DNA of 64,000 nt from Pseudomonas oryzagri (GCF_020831405.1 NZ_JAJHPU010000042.1:62001-126000); one strand, 5' to 3'; shown: positions 17,186 to 25,426, counted from the first letter of the stretch. The notes: a model not told the origin generated them from the letters alone. Program-made: numbers and translations.

Positions 17186-17938
17186 CTATGTGGTTTGCTT
17201 AATGCTTCTATACAAGCTTCTGAGCATGGATTTTTCTTCCTCATCCTCAGTGGTTAACCCCTTTAGTGTAATGTATGCCAGCTCTTTAACTTCATCCAAG
17301 GTTTTCTTAGGAGCGCGCACTACATCCTTGAAGTGATGAAACTTTCGCCCTTTCTCCTTCAGTGCAACCTGAAATGCATACCCGCCATCCTGGCCATAGA
17401 TACGAATTAAATCATGACCGTGCTGTGCACCTACGTAGGGCTTGTCTGATTTTGTTTTTCCTTTATGCCAAATTGAGCCGTGAACAAACGAGCTGATATT
17501 TTCATAGCAAGCCAGAATCTTTTCGCTAAGATTCTTATCTTTTTGGGTTAGATGCTCAATGCATGTGCTACCGACTTTTTTGTATCCCCACCCCGGGTGA
17601 TAAGTGAGATGCTCGTACCTTATTCCTTTGCCACACCCTACTCGTTCGCAAGTGCCGATCAGACCCCCTAAATCATCAATAGATATCAAGAGCCAGCCAC
17701 TATTTGGCTCTACGTGACCATGCTCTCGCGCATGACATCCTTTGCACAGTGTTGTGCAGTCGCTTAGAGCGTATTCCCAAGGATTTTTATTGGGCATATA
17801 TAATTCATGGTGAACTTGAAGTACCACGCCGGGAGGTGAGCCATGGCATTTTAAACACTTATTGCCATCCCTCAGCCGCACTCGCCTAGAGAACTCAAAC
17901 CACTTGTCATTTGCGTATAAGTTCTTCTGCTTAGCCAT
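17186..17938 (-). CDS. cassette gene: HNH endonuclease
   Basis: 250 aa. Residues about 10-75 are an HNH domain: RLRDGNKCLKCHG, VLQVHHELY (the HH), then CTTLCKGCHAREHGH, giving two CxxC pairs for the structural zinc and the catalytic His pair. Residues about 76-250 are unassigned with further Cys residues (GTCERVGCGKGIRYEH) and a basic, helical end. A DNA-cutting role is expected from the family; whether it serves defence, mobility or repair is unknown. Its low GC and its place between attC-like sites mark it as cassette-borne. Confidence 0.75.
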   Translation of the reverse strand: MAKQKNLYANDKWFEFSRRVRLRDGNKCLKCHGSPPGVVLQVHHELYMPNKNPWEYALSDCTTLCKGCHAREHGHVEPNSGWLLISIDDLGGLIGTCERVGCGKGIRYEHLTYHPGWGYKKVGSTCIEHLTQKDKNLSEKILACYENISSFVHGSIWHKGKTKSDKPYVGAQHGHDLIRIYGQDGGYAFQVALKEKGRKFHHFKDVVRAPKKTLDEVKELAYITLKGLTTEDEEEKSMLRSLYRSIKQTT

Positions 17939-17967
17939 GAAGGTGATCTGAATTCACATAAAGATTA

Positions 17968-18038
17968 AGCTAACGGATGTCCAAAGGCGCAGATTTCGGA
18001 CGTCCGCCGACCGAAATGAGTGGCAGTTGATCGCATCA
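17968..18038 (-). repeat. attC-like site between cassettes
   Basis: The minus strand ends in CCGTTAGCT (core GTTAGCT 17968-17974, one position off GTTRRRY). Inside, plus-strand GGATGTCC (17975-17982) and GGACGTCC (17998-18005) form an imperfect stem, as expected for a folded attC. It is the most diverged of the joints. Confidence 0.55.
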
Positions 18039-18497
18039 CTAGGTGTTCCACTGATTAATTGCGGCTTCCACGCCATCATCCCAATAATGCTCGGCTAGCG
18101 TTTTTATGTGATGAGATTTGAGAATTACCAAGCTGTTGCGGACGACCTGCCGCTGTTCTTTGGAAAAAAGCGAAAACTGCTTGGAGTCAGAATTTAAGCC
18201 AATTTGGTTTATGAATAAGCACATGTATGGAGTGCCATCTTTGTCTTTTTGGCCTGTAACGGCTAGCTCTATAAGCCTAGGAATGTAGTACCCCATGGCA
18301 TCTGGGGTAAGAAATGATGAAATCCCCCAGCATACAGTGCCAATTTGCTCAGGGGAAAGATCTCTTCTGCTTGCGCCGTTAACTTCATCATTGTGATCTC
18401 GGCACTCCTCGCAATGGTTTATATCGGTAGCGAGCAACGGTTTGCTGAAAGCTTCGAATAATTTATATGCGCTCTCTACGAAGCTGGCGATTTCCAC
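18039..18497 (-). CDS. cassette gene: hypothetical protein, DUF6714-like
   Basis: 152 aa with a GTG start at 18497, seven bases after a GTTAGGT core. It has an early HCEECRDHNDEVNG motif, then a segment SSFLTPDAMGYYIPRLIELA and a helical C-terminus. The pattern resembles the DUF6714 family as I remember it, whose function is unknown. It is soluble with no signal peptide. It is the promoter-proximal gene of the cluster; upstream, 18511-18774 holds no credible gene and would contain either an external promoter or a decayed cassette. Confidence 0.6.
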   Translation of the reverse strand: MEIASFVESAYKLFEAFSKPLLATDINHCEECRDHNDEVNGASRRDLSPEQIGTVCWGISSFLTPDAMGYYIPRLIELAVTGQKDKDGTPYMCLFINQIGLNSDSKQFSLFSKEQRQVVRNSLVILKSHHIKTLAEHYWDDGVEAAINQWNT

Positions 18498-18503
18498 GAT
18501 TAC

Positions 18504-18510
18504 ACCTAAC
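18504..18510 (-). repeat. GTTRRRY core at proximal end of cassette cluster
   Basis: GTTAGGT on the minus strand directly precedes the first cassette gene. It fits GTTRRRY exactly and could be the remaining half of an attI or attC site. Confidence 0.55.
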
Positions 18511-18774
18511 TATTATTAACCACCAAATGGTGCAAGCAAACGCACCAACTGATGTACAACACTCCCTCGTCAAACCCGGCGCATCCTCTCCAGATGCCGC
18601 TTCCAGCTTCTCGCTGTCAGTCGGGTTGGCAAGCCCTTGCCGTTCGCTCCATTGCGCGAGCGGATAGCCCGAAACTAACCGAGCGGCCGCAGGCTTGTCC
18701 ATGCCACGGAAAGCCGTGTTTCGCCGGAGGTCTGCTTAACCACTCTCTGCTCAATCTGCTCAGACTGTGCCCAG

Positions 18775-19977
18775 CTAAGCCTGTTCGCGAATCACCAGAC
18801 GGATCGTTTCCATCAGCGCTTGCGCCGCCGGCGAGTGCAGGCAGGCGCTGCGATAGGTCAGGCCGATGGCGCGGGTGGTCTGCTTGAGTTGCAGCGGCAG
18901 CACGCACAGCTCGCCGGAGGCGATTTCCCGCTCCAGCTGGTGCGCCGATACCGCCGCCAGCATGTCCGAGCGCAGCAGCAGGCCGCGGATGATCGCCAGG
19001 TCGCCGCTTTCCACCACCGGGTTGGGCGCCGGCATGCCGAAGTCGGCGAAGCAGGCGTCCAGCTGCTGGCGGGCCGGCGAGCCGGCGCGGGGCAGCACCC
19101 AGCGGGCATCGGCGAGTTCCGCGGGGCCGAGCGCGGCGGCCAGCAGCGGATGGCCGCGGCGGGCCAGCAGGACCATCTCCTCGGTGAGCAGCGCCTCGCC
19201 GTGCAGGTCGCTGGCGTACTGGGCGCCGCGCAGGGCGCCGAACACGAAGTCCAGATCGCCGGCGCGCAGCTCGGTGGCCAGCAGGTCGAAGGGACTCTCG
19301 TCGGTGGCCACCCGCACGCCGGGGTGGGCGGCGGTCAGCCGCACGATGGCTTCGGGCAGGATGCGCGTGCGCCCCAGCGGCAGCGCGCCGACGCGCACCA
19401 CGCCCTCCACGGCGCCGCGCATGGCGGCAAGGTCGGCCTCGATGTGGCGCAGCTCGTTGAGCGCGCGGCGGATTGGGAACTGGATGTCGAGACTCGCGCG
19501 GCTGGGCTGCAGGCCGCGCGGCGTGCGCTCGAACAGCGCGTGGCCGCTGCCGCTTTCGAGCACCTTGAGGGCGGCGCTGACCGCCGGCTGGGTGAGGCCG
19601 AACAGGCTGGCCACCGTCTGCATGTGGCGGGTTTCGCAGAGCTTGACGAACACCTGCAGGCGGCGCGCCTGGAACAGGTAGAGCGGCTCGGCCGCGTGGC
19701 CGGCGGCCTGGCCGAGCAGGCGCGGCACGCTGTCCAGCTCGGCCAGCACCCGCCGCGCGCGCGGCAGCACCCGGCTGCCCTGCTCGGTCAGGCGCATGCC
19801 GTTGGCGTGCCGCTCGAACAGCGGCACCGCCAGGCGCGCCTCGAGGTCGGAGATCGCCCGGGTCACCACCGACTGGGCGCGGAACAGCGCCGCCGATGCC
19901 TTCGACACGCTGCCGTGGTCGGCGACGCGGACGAAGGCGCGCACCTGCATGAGGTTGGGCAGTTCGCTGTCCAGCAT
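18775..19977 (-). CDS. galR: LysR-type regulator of gallate genes, tandem HTH domains
   Basis: 400 aa from ATG 19977, about 100 residues longer than a usual LysR protein. The reason is visible: a first LysR helix-turn-helix at about 8-67 (RAFVRVADHGSVSKASAALF, then VVTRAISDLEARL) is followed by a second at about 103-160 (LQVFVKLCETRHMQTVASLF, then QPAVSAALKVLE and LFERTPRGL), and only then by the effector domain (VRVGALPLGRTRILPEAI). It is divergent from galBCD and convergent with nothing, as in P. putida, where GalR activates galTAP and galBCD with gallate. The frame is open upstream of 19977, but the signature starts here. Confidence 0.85.
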   Translation of the reverse strand: MLDSELPNLMQVRAFVRVADHGSVSKASAALFRAQSVVTRAISDLEARLAVPLFERHANGMRLTEQGSRVLPRARRVLAELDSVPRLLGQAAGHAAEPLYLFQARRLQVFVKLCETRHMQTVASLFGLTQPAVSAALKVLESGSGHALFERTPRGLQPSRASLDIQFPIRRALNELRHIEADLAAMRGAVEGVVRVGALPLGRTRILPEAIVRLTAAHPGVRVATDESPFDLLATELRAGDLDFVFGALRGAQYASDLHGEALLTEEMVLLARRGHPLLAAALGPAELADARWVLPRAGSPARQQLDACFADFGMPAPNPVVESGDLAIIRGLLLRSDMLAAVSAHQLEREIASGELCVLPLQLKQTTRAIGLTYRSACLHSPAAQALMETIRLVIREQA

Positions 19978-20138
19978 GGGAAGGGCGCCTCGCAAAGCAC
20001 GGATCGGCCCCCACCATGCCACCCGCTTTCCTGCGTGACAATAAGTAAAACGCATACCTGAAGCAGCTGAACGCATTACTGCTTCTGCAATCGCGGGTGA
20101 CATGCTTGCCTGGCCATAACGCAGGAGGAAAACCCGCA

Positions 20139-20876
20139 ATGATCCAGGCATCCCCCAAGACCGCGCTGGTGGTCAGCGCCCATTCCGCCGATTTCGTCTG
20201 GCGCGCCGGTGGCGCCATCGCCCTGCACGCCGCCCAGGGCTACGCCGTGCACATCGTCTGCCTGTCGTTCGGCGAGCGCGGCGAGTCCGCCAAGCTGTGG
20301 CGCAAGGGCGAGATGAGCGAGGCCAAGGTCAAGGCCGCGCGCCGTACCGAGGCCCAGGCCGCCGCCGAGATCCTCGGCGCCAGCGTCGAGTTCTTCGACA
20401 TCGGCGACTACCCGATGCGCGCCGATACCGACACCCTCTTCCGCCTGGCCGACGTGTTCCGCCGCGTGCAGCCGCAGTTCGTCCTCAGCCACTCGCTGAA
20501 GGATCCCTACAACTACGACCACCCGCTGGCCATGAACCTGACCCAGGAGGCCCGCATCATCGCCCAGGCCGAGGGCTACAAGCCGGGCGAGAAGATCGTC
20601 GGCGCGCCGCCGGTATACGCCTTCGAGCCGCACCAGCCCGAGCAGTGCGAGTGGCGCCCGGACACCTTCCTGGACATCACCGAGGTGTGGGACAGGAAGT
20701 ACGCCGCCATCCAGTGCATGGCCGGCCAGGAACACCTCTGGGAGTACTACACCCGCGTCGCCCTGCAGCGCGGCGTGCAGGCCAAGCGCAACGTCGGCAT
20801 CACCTCCAGCCGCAACATCGTCTACGCGGAAGGCTTCCAGAGCGTCTTCCCGCGCGTCACGGAGAACCTGGCATGA
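20139..20876 (+). CDS. galB: 4-oxalomesaconate hydratase
   Basis: 245 aa, PIG-L/LmbE fold. The usual zinc site appears as AHSADFVWR (H15, D18) instead of the AHPDD of deacetylases, and a later DHPLAMN supplies another histidine. The family hydrates the enol tautomer of oxalomesaconate to 4-carboxy-4-hydroxy-2-oxoadipate. ATG at 20139 follows AGGAGG. The gene overlaps galC by ATGA at 20873-20876, so translation is coupled. The identification rests on the PIG-L fold in a gal context and is firm. Confidence 0.92.
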   Translation: MIQASPKTALVVSAHSADFVWRAGGAIALHAAQGYAVHIVCLSFGERGESAKLWRKGEMSEAKVKAARRTEAQAAAEILGASVEFFDIGDYPMRADTDTLFRLADVFRRVQPQFVLSHSLKDPYNYDHPLAMNLTQEARIIAQAEGYKPGEKIVGAPPVYAFEPHQPEQCEWRPDTFLDITEVWDRKYAAIQCMAGQEHLWEYYTRVALQRGVQAKRNVGITSSRNIVYAEGFQSVFPRVTENLA

Positions 20877-21589
20877 GCAGCCTGATCGGCAGGAAGGGCA
20901 TCGTGGTGCGCAACATCCCGCGCGCCGAGGGCGAGGTGATCGACGAGCTGGGCCGCTGCGGCGTCGCCACCATCCATGAGGCGCAGGGCCGCAAGGGCCT
21001 GCTCGACTGCGCGCTGCGGCCGATCCAGCAGGGCACCGCGATCAGCGGCAGCGCCGTCACCGTGCTGGTCGCCCCCGGCGACAACTGGATGTTCCACGTC
21101 GCCGTCGAGCAGTGCCGCCCCGGCGACATCCTGGTGGTGGCGCCCAGCTCGCCGTGCAGCGACGGCTACTTCGGCGACCTGCTGGCCACCTCGCTGCAGG
21201 CGCGCGGCGTGCGCGGCCTGGTGATCGACGCCGGCGTGCGCGACAGCCAGACCCTGCGCGATATGGGCTTTGCAGTGTGGTCGCGGGCGATCAACGCCCA
21301 GGGCACGGTCAAGGAGGTGCTCGGCTCGGTCAACCTGCCGCTGCTGTGTGGCGGCCAGCTGGTCAACGCCGGCGACGTGGTGGTGGCCGACGACGACGGC
21401 GTGGTGATCGTGCGCCGTGGCGAAGCCGCCGAGGTGCTCGCCGCCAGCCGCCAGCGCGCCGAACTGGAGGAGCAGAAACGCCTGCGCCTGGCCAGCGGCG
21501 AGCTGGGCCTGGACCTCTACGCCATGCGCCCGCGCCTGGCCGAGAAGGGCCTGCGCTACGTCGACAGCCTGGAAGAGCTGGAGGGCTGA
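20873..21589 (+). CDS. galC: 4-carboxy-4-hydroxy-2-oxoadipate aldolase
   Basis: 238 aa, HMG/CHA aldolase family (RraA-like fold): cleaves 4-carboxy-4-hydroxy-2-oxoadipate to pyruvate and oxaloacetate. Visible blocks are [15 protein letters not shown], a glycine-rich GDILVV loop, and [20 protein letters not shown] with the R and D that bind substrate and metal. Length is normal. Start overlaps galB and the stop is 2 bp before galD, so galBCD is one unit. Confidence 0.94.
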   Translation: MSSLIGRKGIVVRNIPRAEGEVIDELGRCGVATIHEAQGRKGLLDCALRPIQQGTAISGSAVTVLVAPGDNWMFHVAVEQCRPGDILVVAPSSPCSDGYFGDLLATSLQARGVRGLVIDAGVRDSQTLRDMGFAVWSRAINAQGTVKEVLGSVNLPLLCGGQLVNAGDVVVADDDGVVIVRRGEAAEVLAASRQRAELEEQKRLRLASGELGLDLYAMRPRLAEKGLRYVDSLEELEG

Positions 21590-21591
21590 GC

Positions 21592-22674
21592 ATGAGCCAG
21601 ACCCGCATCCCCTGCCTGCTGATGCGCGGCGGCACCTCCAAGGGCGCCTACTTCCTCGCCGACGACCTGCCCGCCGATCCCGCGCTGCGCGACCGCGTAC
21701 TGCTCGCCGCGATGGGCTCGCCGGACCGCCGGCAGATCGACGGCCTCGGTGGCGCCGACCCGCTGACCAGCAAGGTGGCCATCGTGCGGCCGTCGCAGCG
21801 CGCCGACGCCGACGTCGACTACCTGTTCGCCCAGGTGCTGGTGGACGAGCCGCGCGTCGACTACGGACAGAACTGCGGCAACATCCTCGCCGGGGTCGGC
21901 CCGTTCGCCATCGAGCGCGGCCTGGTCGAGCCGTGCGGTGCGTTCACGCCGGTGCGCATCTATATGGAGAACACCGGGCAGATTGCCGTCGCCCGCGTGC
22001 CGACGCCGGACGGCCGGGTGGCCTACGACGGCGATGCGCGTATCGACGGCGTGCCCGGCAGCGCGGCGCCGCTGGTGGTCGACTTCCAGGACGTGGCCGG
22101 CTCCAGCTGCGGCGCCCTGCTGCCCACCGGCAATGCCCGCGATACCTTCGACGGCGTCGAGGTCACCTGCATCGACAACGGCATGCCGGTGGTCCTGCTG
22201 CGCGCCGAGGACCTGGGCCGCAGCGGCTACGAGAGCCGCGAGGAACTGGACGCCGACGTCGAGCTGAAGGCGCGCCTGGAGTCGATCCGCCTGCAGGCCG
22301 GGCCGCGCATGAACCTCGGCGACGTCGCCCAGCGCAACGTGCCGAAGATGTGCCTGATCGCTCCTGCTCGTTCCGGCGGAGCCATCGCCACCCGCAGCTT
22401 CATCCCGCACCGCTGCCACGCCTCGATCGGCGTGTTCGGCGCGGTCAGCGCGGCGACCGCCTGCCTGGTCGAGGGCTCGGTGGCCGCGCCCGTCGCCCGC
22501 GTGCCGGGCGGCGAGCTGCAGCGCCTGTCGGTGGAACATCCCAGCGGCGAATTCACCGTCGAGCTGCGCCTGCAGGACGGCGCGCCGGCCGGCTGCGGCC
22601 TGATGCGCACCGCGCGCCTGCTGTTCGACGGCCAGGTGTGCGTGCCGGCCGCGGTGTGGGCCGGCCTCGCCTGA
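21592..22674 (+). CDS. galD: 4-oxalomesaconate tautomerase
   Basis: 360 aa, PrpF/diaminopimelate-epimerase fold. The opening IPCLLMRGGTSKGAYF is the PrpF signature; GQNCGNILAGVGPFA contains the first active-site cysteine and DVAGSSCGALLPTGN lies near the second half. It converts the keto form of oxalomesaconate, the GalA product, to the enol form used by GalB. PrpF proteins elsewhere isomerise 2-methylaconitate; the gal context decides here. A REP-like element follows. Confidence 0.93.
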   Translation: MSQTRIPCLLMRGGTSKGAYFLADDLPADPALRDRVLLAAMGSPDRRQIDGLGGADPLTSKVAIVRPSQRADADVDYLFAQVLVDEPRVDYGQNCGNILAGVGPFAIERGLVEPCGAFTPVRIYMENTGQIAVARVPTPDGRVAYDGDARIDGVPGSAAPLVVDFQDVAGSSCGALLPTGNARDTFDGVEVTCIDNGMPVVLLRAEDLGRSGYESREELDADVELKARLESIRLQAGPRMNLGDVAQRNVPKMCLIAPARSGGAIATRSFIPHRCHASIGVFGAVSAATACLVEGSVAAPVARVPGGELQRLSVEHPSGEFTVELRLQDGAPAGCGLMRTARLLFDGQVCVPAAVWAGLA

Positions 22675-22693
22675 GCGCCCTCCTATACCCGCC

Positions 22694-22765
22694 CTGCCGG
22701 AGCCGGCTTGCCGGCGATTCCTGGTTGCCCCGGGAACATCGCCAGCGAGCCGGCTCCTGCGGCAG
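22694..22765. repeat. REP-like inverted repeat after galBCD
   Basis: CTGCCGGAGCCGGCTTGCCG at the left pairs with CGAGCCGGCTCCTGCGGCAG at the right, enclosing GGCGAT...ATCGCC. GAGCCGGCT with such flanks is a familiar Pseudomonas REP form. Only one copy was found in the window. Confidence 0.7.
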
Positions 22766-22838
22766 TGGCCGCCGCGCTGCAGGGCTGGCGGCGGCCTGCA
22801 CGGTAGCCTCGTCGGGCGATGCCGGCGTCGGCAGCAAA

Positions 22839-22890
22839 TTGGTTGACAGCATCAACCAATTCTTCTTAATGTAGTTGACACTATCAACTA
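22839..22890. promoter_or_regulatory. promoter with two MarR-type operators
   Basis: Operator 1 is TTGGTTGA-N5-TCAACCAA (22839-22859) and operator 2 is TAGTTGA-N5-TCAACTA (22872-22890); both are perfect inverted repeats with the same 5-base spacer. TTGACA at 22843-22848 with a 17-base gap to TTAATG gives a plausible -35/-10 pair, so bound repressor would cover the promoter. The same core occurs in front of the MarR gene at 25155-25171. Confidence 0.75.
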
Positions 22891-22904
22891 TATAGAGAGC
22901 ATCC

Positions 22905-23645
22905 ATGGATTCCCTCCAAGTACAACGCCGCGTGCAGCGCGTCCGCCACGAGCTGCGCTCGCGCCCGGTGCAGGTCAGCCGTATCGAGTCGCTGGGCGAG
23001 AGCTTCGCCAGCATCACCTTCAGCGGCGAGGCACTGGCCGACTTCCACAGCGCCGGCTTCGACGATCACATCAAGTTCATCTTCGACAGCCCGGCCGGCG
23101 AGCAGGTACGCCGCGACTACACGCCGCGCCGTTTCGACGTGCACAAGCGCGAGCTGACCATCGAGTTCGCCCTGCATGGCGAGGGTCTGGCCAGCGACTG
23201 GGCCAGCCAGGCGAAGGTCGGCCAGTCGGCGGTGATCGCCGGCCCGCGCGGCTCGATGATCGTGCCGCTCGACTACGACTGGCACCTGCTGGTCGGCGAC
23301 GCCAGCGCCCTGCCGGCCATCGCCCGGCGCCTGGAAGAACTGCCGGCCGGCAGCCGCGCCCTGGTGCTGGTGGAGATGGCCGATCCCGCCGGACGTCGCC
23401 ACTTCGACAGCCGCGCGCAGGTGGAGCTGAGCTGGCTGGACGACGCGGAGCAACTGGTTGCCGCCGTCGAGGCCCTGGAGCTGCCCGAAGGCGAAGGCTT
23501 CGCCTGGGCCGCCGGCGAAGCTGCGGCCATGAAGCGCATCCGCGCGCTGCTGGTCGAGGGCAAGGGCCATCCCAAGCAGGCGATGCGCGTCGCCGCCTAC
23601 TGGCGCCACGGCGCCGCGGGCTTCCACGAGGAGCTGGGCGAATGA
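22905..23645 (+). CDS. siderophore-interacting protein (ferric-siderophore reductase)
   Basis: 246 aa, SIP/ViuB family: an FAD enzyme that uses NAD(P)H to reduce ferric siderophores in the cytoplasm and release iron. The FAD-binding signature RRDYTPRRF is near residue 67, a glycine-rich GPRGSMIVP follows, and the SIP segment GDASALPAIARRLEELP is near 130. Two MarR-type operators precede it rather than a Fur box. It overlaps the dehydrogenase gene by ATGA, so they are coupled. Release of iron from the vibrioferrin-type siderophore made further along the window is possible but unproven. Confidence 0.87.
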   Translation: MDSLQVQRRVQRVRHELRSRPVQVSRIESLGESFASITFSGEALADFHSAGFDDHIKFIFDSPAGEQVRRDYTPRRFDVHKRELTIEFALHGEGLASDWASQAKVGQSAVIAGPRGSMIVPLDYDWHLLVGDASALPAIARRLEELPAGSRALVLVEMADPAGRRHFDSRAQVELSWLDDAEQLVAAVEALELPEGEGFAWAAGEAAAMKRIRALLVEGKGHPKQAMRVAAYWRHGAAGFHEELGE

Positions 23646-24670
23646 GTTGCCCGGCTGCCTGCCGCGCCGACTGCACGCCAGCCGAGGCGTTGCCTGACGC
23701 TTATCGGGCCTGGGTGTGGCGCGGCAGTGCGGCGCCCTGCGGCCTGGTCCTGGAGACGGTCGCGCGGCCGGCGCTGGAAGCGGGCCAGGTGCTGGTGCGC
23801 AACGCGGTGATCGGCCTCAATCCGGTGGACTGGAAGCTGCTCGCTGGCCAGTTCATGAGCGGCCGGCCGGGCAAGGTGCCGGGCCTGGACGGTGCCGGAA
23901 CGGTGGTGGCGGTTGGCGAGGGGGTGTCCGCCGACTGGCTTGGCCGGCGCGTGGCGTACCACCAGAGCCTCGAGCGGCCGGGCAGTTTCGCCCAATACAC
24001 GCCGCTGGCCGCCGAGGTATTGATCCGCCTGCCGGCGGCGCTGGATTTCGCCACCGCGGCGGCCTTCCCCTGCCCGGCCCTGACTGCCTGGCAGGCGCTG
24101 GAGAAGGTGTCCGCCCTACCCGGCGATGAGCTGCTGATCAGCGGTGCCGGCGGCTCGGTGGGGCACTATCTGGTACAACTGGCGGCGGCGCGCGGCTTTG
24201 TCGTCAGCGTGATGTGCCATGCCCGGCACCGTGAGCGCCTGTACGCGCTGGGCGCCAGCGAATGGCTGGGCGGGCCGTTGGCCGAGTCGGAAAACTGGGC
24301 GGACTGGGGGCCGGCGCGCTTCCACGCGGTGATCGACTGCGTCAGCGCCGCCCATGCCGAGCGCCTGGCCCCGGCCGTGCTCGCCAACGGTCATCTGGTG
24401 TGCATCCAGGGGCGCGTTGCCCGCTGGCCCGACGCCCCTTTCGGGCGCGCCCTGTCGCTGCACGAAGTGGCCCTGGGCGCCCTGCACCGCTTCGGCGACC
24501 GCGCCGCCTGGCAGCGGCTGACCGATGCCGGAGAAGCGCTGCTGCGGGCGCTGGCCGAAGGCCGCCTGCAAGCGGAGGCCGCGCTCGTCGGCGAATTCGC
24601 CGAGTTGCCGCAGCGGCTGCTGGCCTTGCAGCACCGGCAGTTCTCCGGCAAGGCGCTGATTCGGGTCTAG
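23642..24670 (+). CDS. zinc-independent alcohol dehydrogenase / quinone oxidoreductase family
   Basis: 342 aa medium-chain dehydrogenase. The GroES-like N-terminal half has NPVDWKLLAG and GLDGAGTVVAVGEG; the nucleotide-binding part has SGAGGSVGHYLVQLA near residue 165. The structural zinc cysteine cluster is missing, so a quinone or enone reductase is likelier than a zinc alcohol dehydrogenase. A Cys-rich N-terminus (MSCPAACRADC) is unusual. It is translationally coupled to the siderophore-interacting protein and is 9 bp from the convergent MarR gene. Confidence 0.8.
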   Translation: MSCPAACRADCTPAEALPDAYRAWVWRGSAAPCGLVLETVARPALEAGQVLVRNAVIGLNPVDWKLLAGQFMSGRPGKVPGLDGAGTVVAVGEGVSADWLGRRVAYHQSLERPGSFAQYTPLAAEVLIRLPAALDFATAAAFPCPALTAWQALEKVSALPGDELLISGAGGSVGHYLVQLAAARGFVVSVMCHARHRERLYALGASEWLGGPLAESENWADWGPARFHAVIDCVSAAHAERLAPAVLANGHLVCIQGRVARWPDAPFGRALSLHEVALGALHRFGDRAAWQRLTDAGEALLRALAEGRLQAEAALVGEFAELPQRLLALQHRQFSGKALIRV

Positions 24671-24679
24671 CGCCTGGCG

Positions 24680-25123
24680 CTACGGTGTCTCGGGCTGCAG
24701 GTTGTGGTCGATCCGATCCAACAGCGCGAGCAGCTGGTGGCACTCCTCCTCGCTCAGTCCCGCCACGGCCACCGCCGACAGGCGCTGCCCGCGCGCCGCG
24801 AGGGACTGGTGCATGGCCTCGCCGGCGGCGGTCAGCTGCAGGCGGATGCTGCGGCGGTCGGCGGGATCGGACTGGCCGTCGAGCAGACCCTTGTCGCGCA
24901 GACCGCGGATCAGCCGCGCCAGCTGCGCCTTGTCCCGCCCGGAATGCTCGACCAGATCGCTCTGCGTGGCCTGCGGATGCCTGGCAAAGAAGCCGAGCAC
25001 CTTGTGCTCCATGTGGGTCAGATCGCTGGGTCCATCGCGCAGCTCGCGGTACTGCTGGGCGCGATAGCGGTGCATCACGGAATGGATCGACTCGAAGACG
25101 TCTTCGGCAAGGGAGGTGGCCAT
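24680..25123 (-). CDS. MarR family transcriptional regulator
   Basis: 147 aa with the full winged helix: LTHMEHKVLGFFARHPQATQ, then SDLVEHSGRDKAQLARLIRG as recognition region and the wing DPADRRSIRLQLT with the conserved D and R. ATG at 25123. It is convergent with the SIP/dehydrogenase pair, and its own upstream region carries the same GTTGA-N5-TCAAC operator as theirs, which indicates autoregulation and control of that pair. Its ligand is unknown. Confidence 0.88.
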   Translation of the reverse strand: MATSLAEDVFESIHSVMHRYRAQQYRELRDGPSDLTHMEHKVLGFFARHPQATQSDLVEHSGRDKAQLARLIRGLRDKGLLDGQSDPADRRSIRLQLTAAGEAMHQSLAARGQRLSAVAVAGLSEEECHQLLALLDRIDHNLQPETP

Positions 25124-25154
25124 TTGGAGATATTGTCGGCTATATCGCGGATAT

Positions 25155-25171
25155 TGTTGACATTATCAACA
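25155..25171. promoter_or_regulatory. third MarR-type operator, upstream of marR
   Basis: TGTTGA-N5-TCAACA (25155-25160 and 25166-25171, centre CATTA) matches the two sites at 22839 and 22872 in core and spacing. It sits about 35 bp before the MarR start codon. Confidence 0.72.
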
Positions 25172-25247
25172 TGCATGACCCGGGTGTACAGCCGCAAGGG
25201 GGCCGGAGCCGCGACCCGGCCGATCCCCGAACCCACCCTGCGCGGAT

Positions 25248-25391
25248 TTACCTGCGCCGTGCCGGAACGTGCAGGTGTTCGTCTCCCCAGCTGCCCGGGA
25301 GCTGCCCCCTGTCCCGCTGGCCGCGCGGCCGCAACAGCCACAGGACTGCAAGGGCCGCCGCCACGGCAACCATGATCGGAAGCTTGTTCAT
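25248..25391 (-). CDS. small membrane protein, end of carboxylate operon
   Basis: 47 aa: MNKLPIMVAVAAALAVLWLL, one transmembrane helix, followed by a short basic tail (RPRGQRDRG). ATG at 25391 has GAGGAG upstream. It follows the binding-fold protein gene by 35 bp on the same strand and is probably its operon partner. I do not recognise the family; the coding status rests on the ribosome binding site, the helix and the context. Confidence 0.5.
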   Translation of the reverse strand: MNKLPIMVAVAAALAVLWLLRPRGQRDRGQLPGSWGDEHLHVPARRR

Positions 25392-25426
25392 CGCAGTACT
25401 CCTCGCCGGGCGGCGATCAGGTGGAA

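Larger units (their letters stand above)
15877..18510 (-). mobile_element. integrase-less integron cassette cluster (CALIN)
   Basis: Four minus-strand genes in lower-GC DNA are separated by short non-coding joints carrying attC features. GTTRRRY-type core sites or near matches precede each gene on the minus strand: GTTAGGT at 18504-18510, GTTAGCT at 17968-17974, GTAAGAG at 17115-17121 and GTTGGGC at 16423-16429. A GCCTAAC (R'' type) core follows the last gene at 15877-15883. Two joints contain the arm AGTGAG..AAGCG..GA..TTGAACC typical of proteobacterial attC. No integrase is in the window. The cluster splits the gal locus between galP and galR. Confidence 0.7.
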
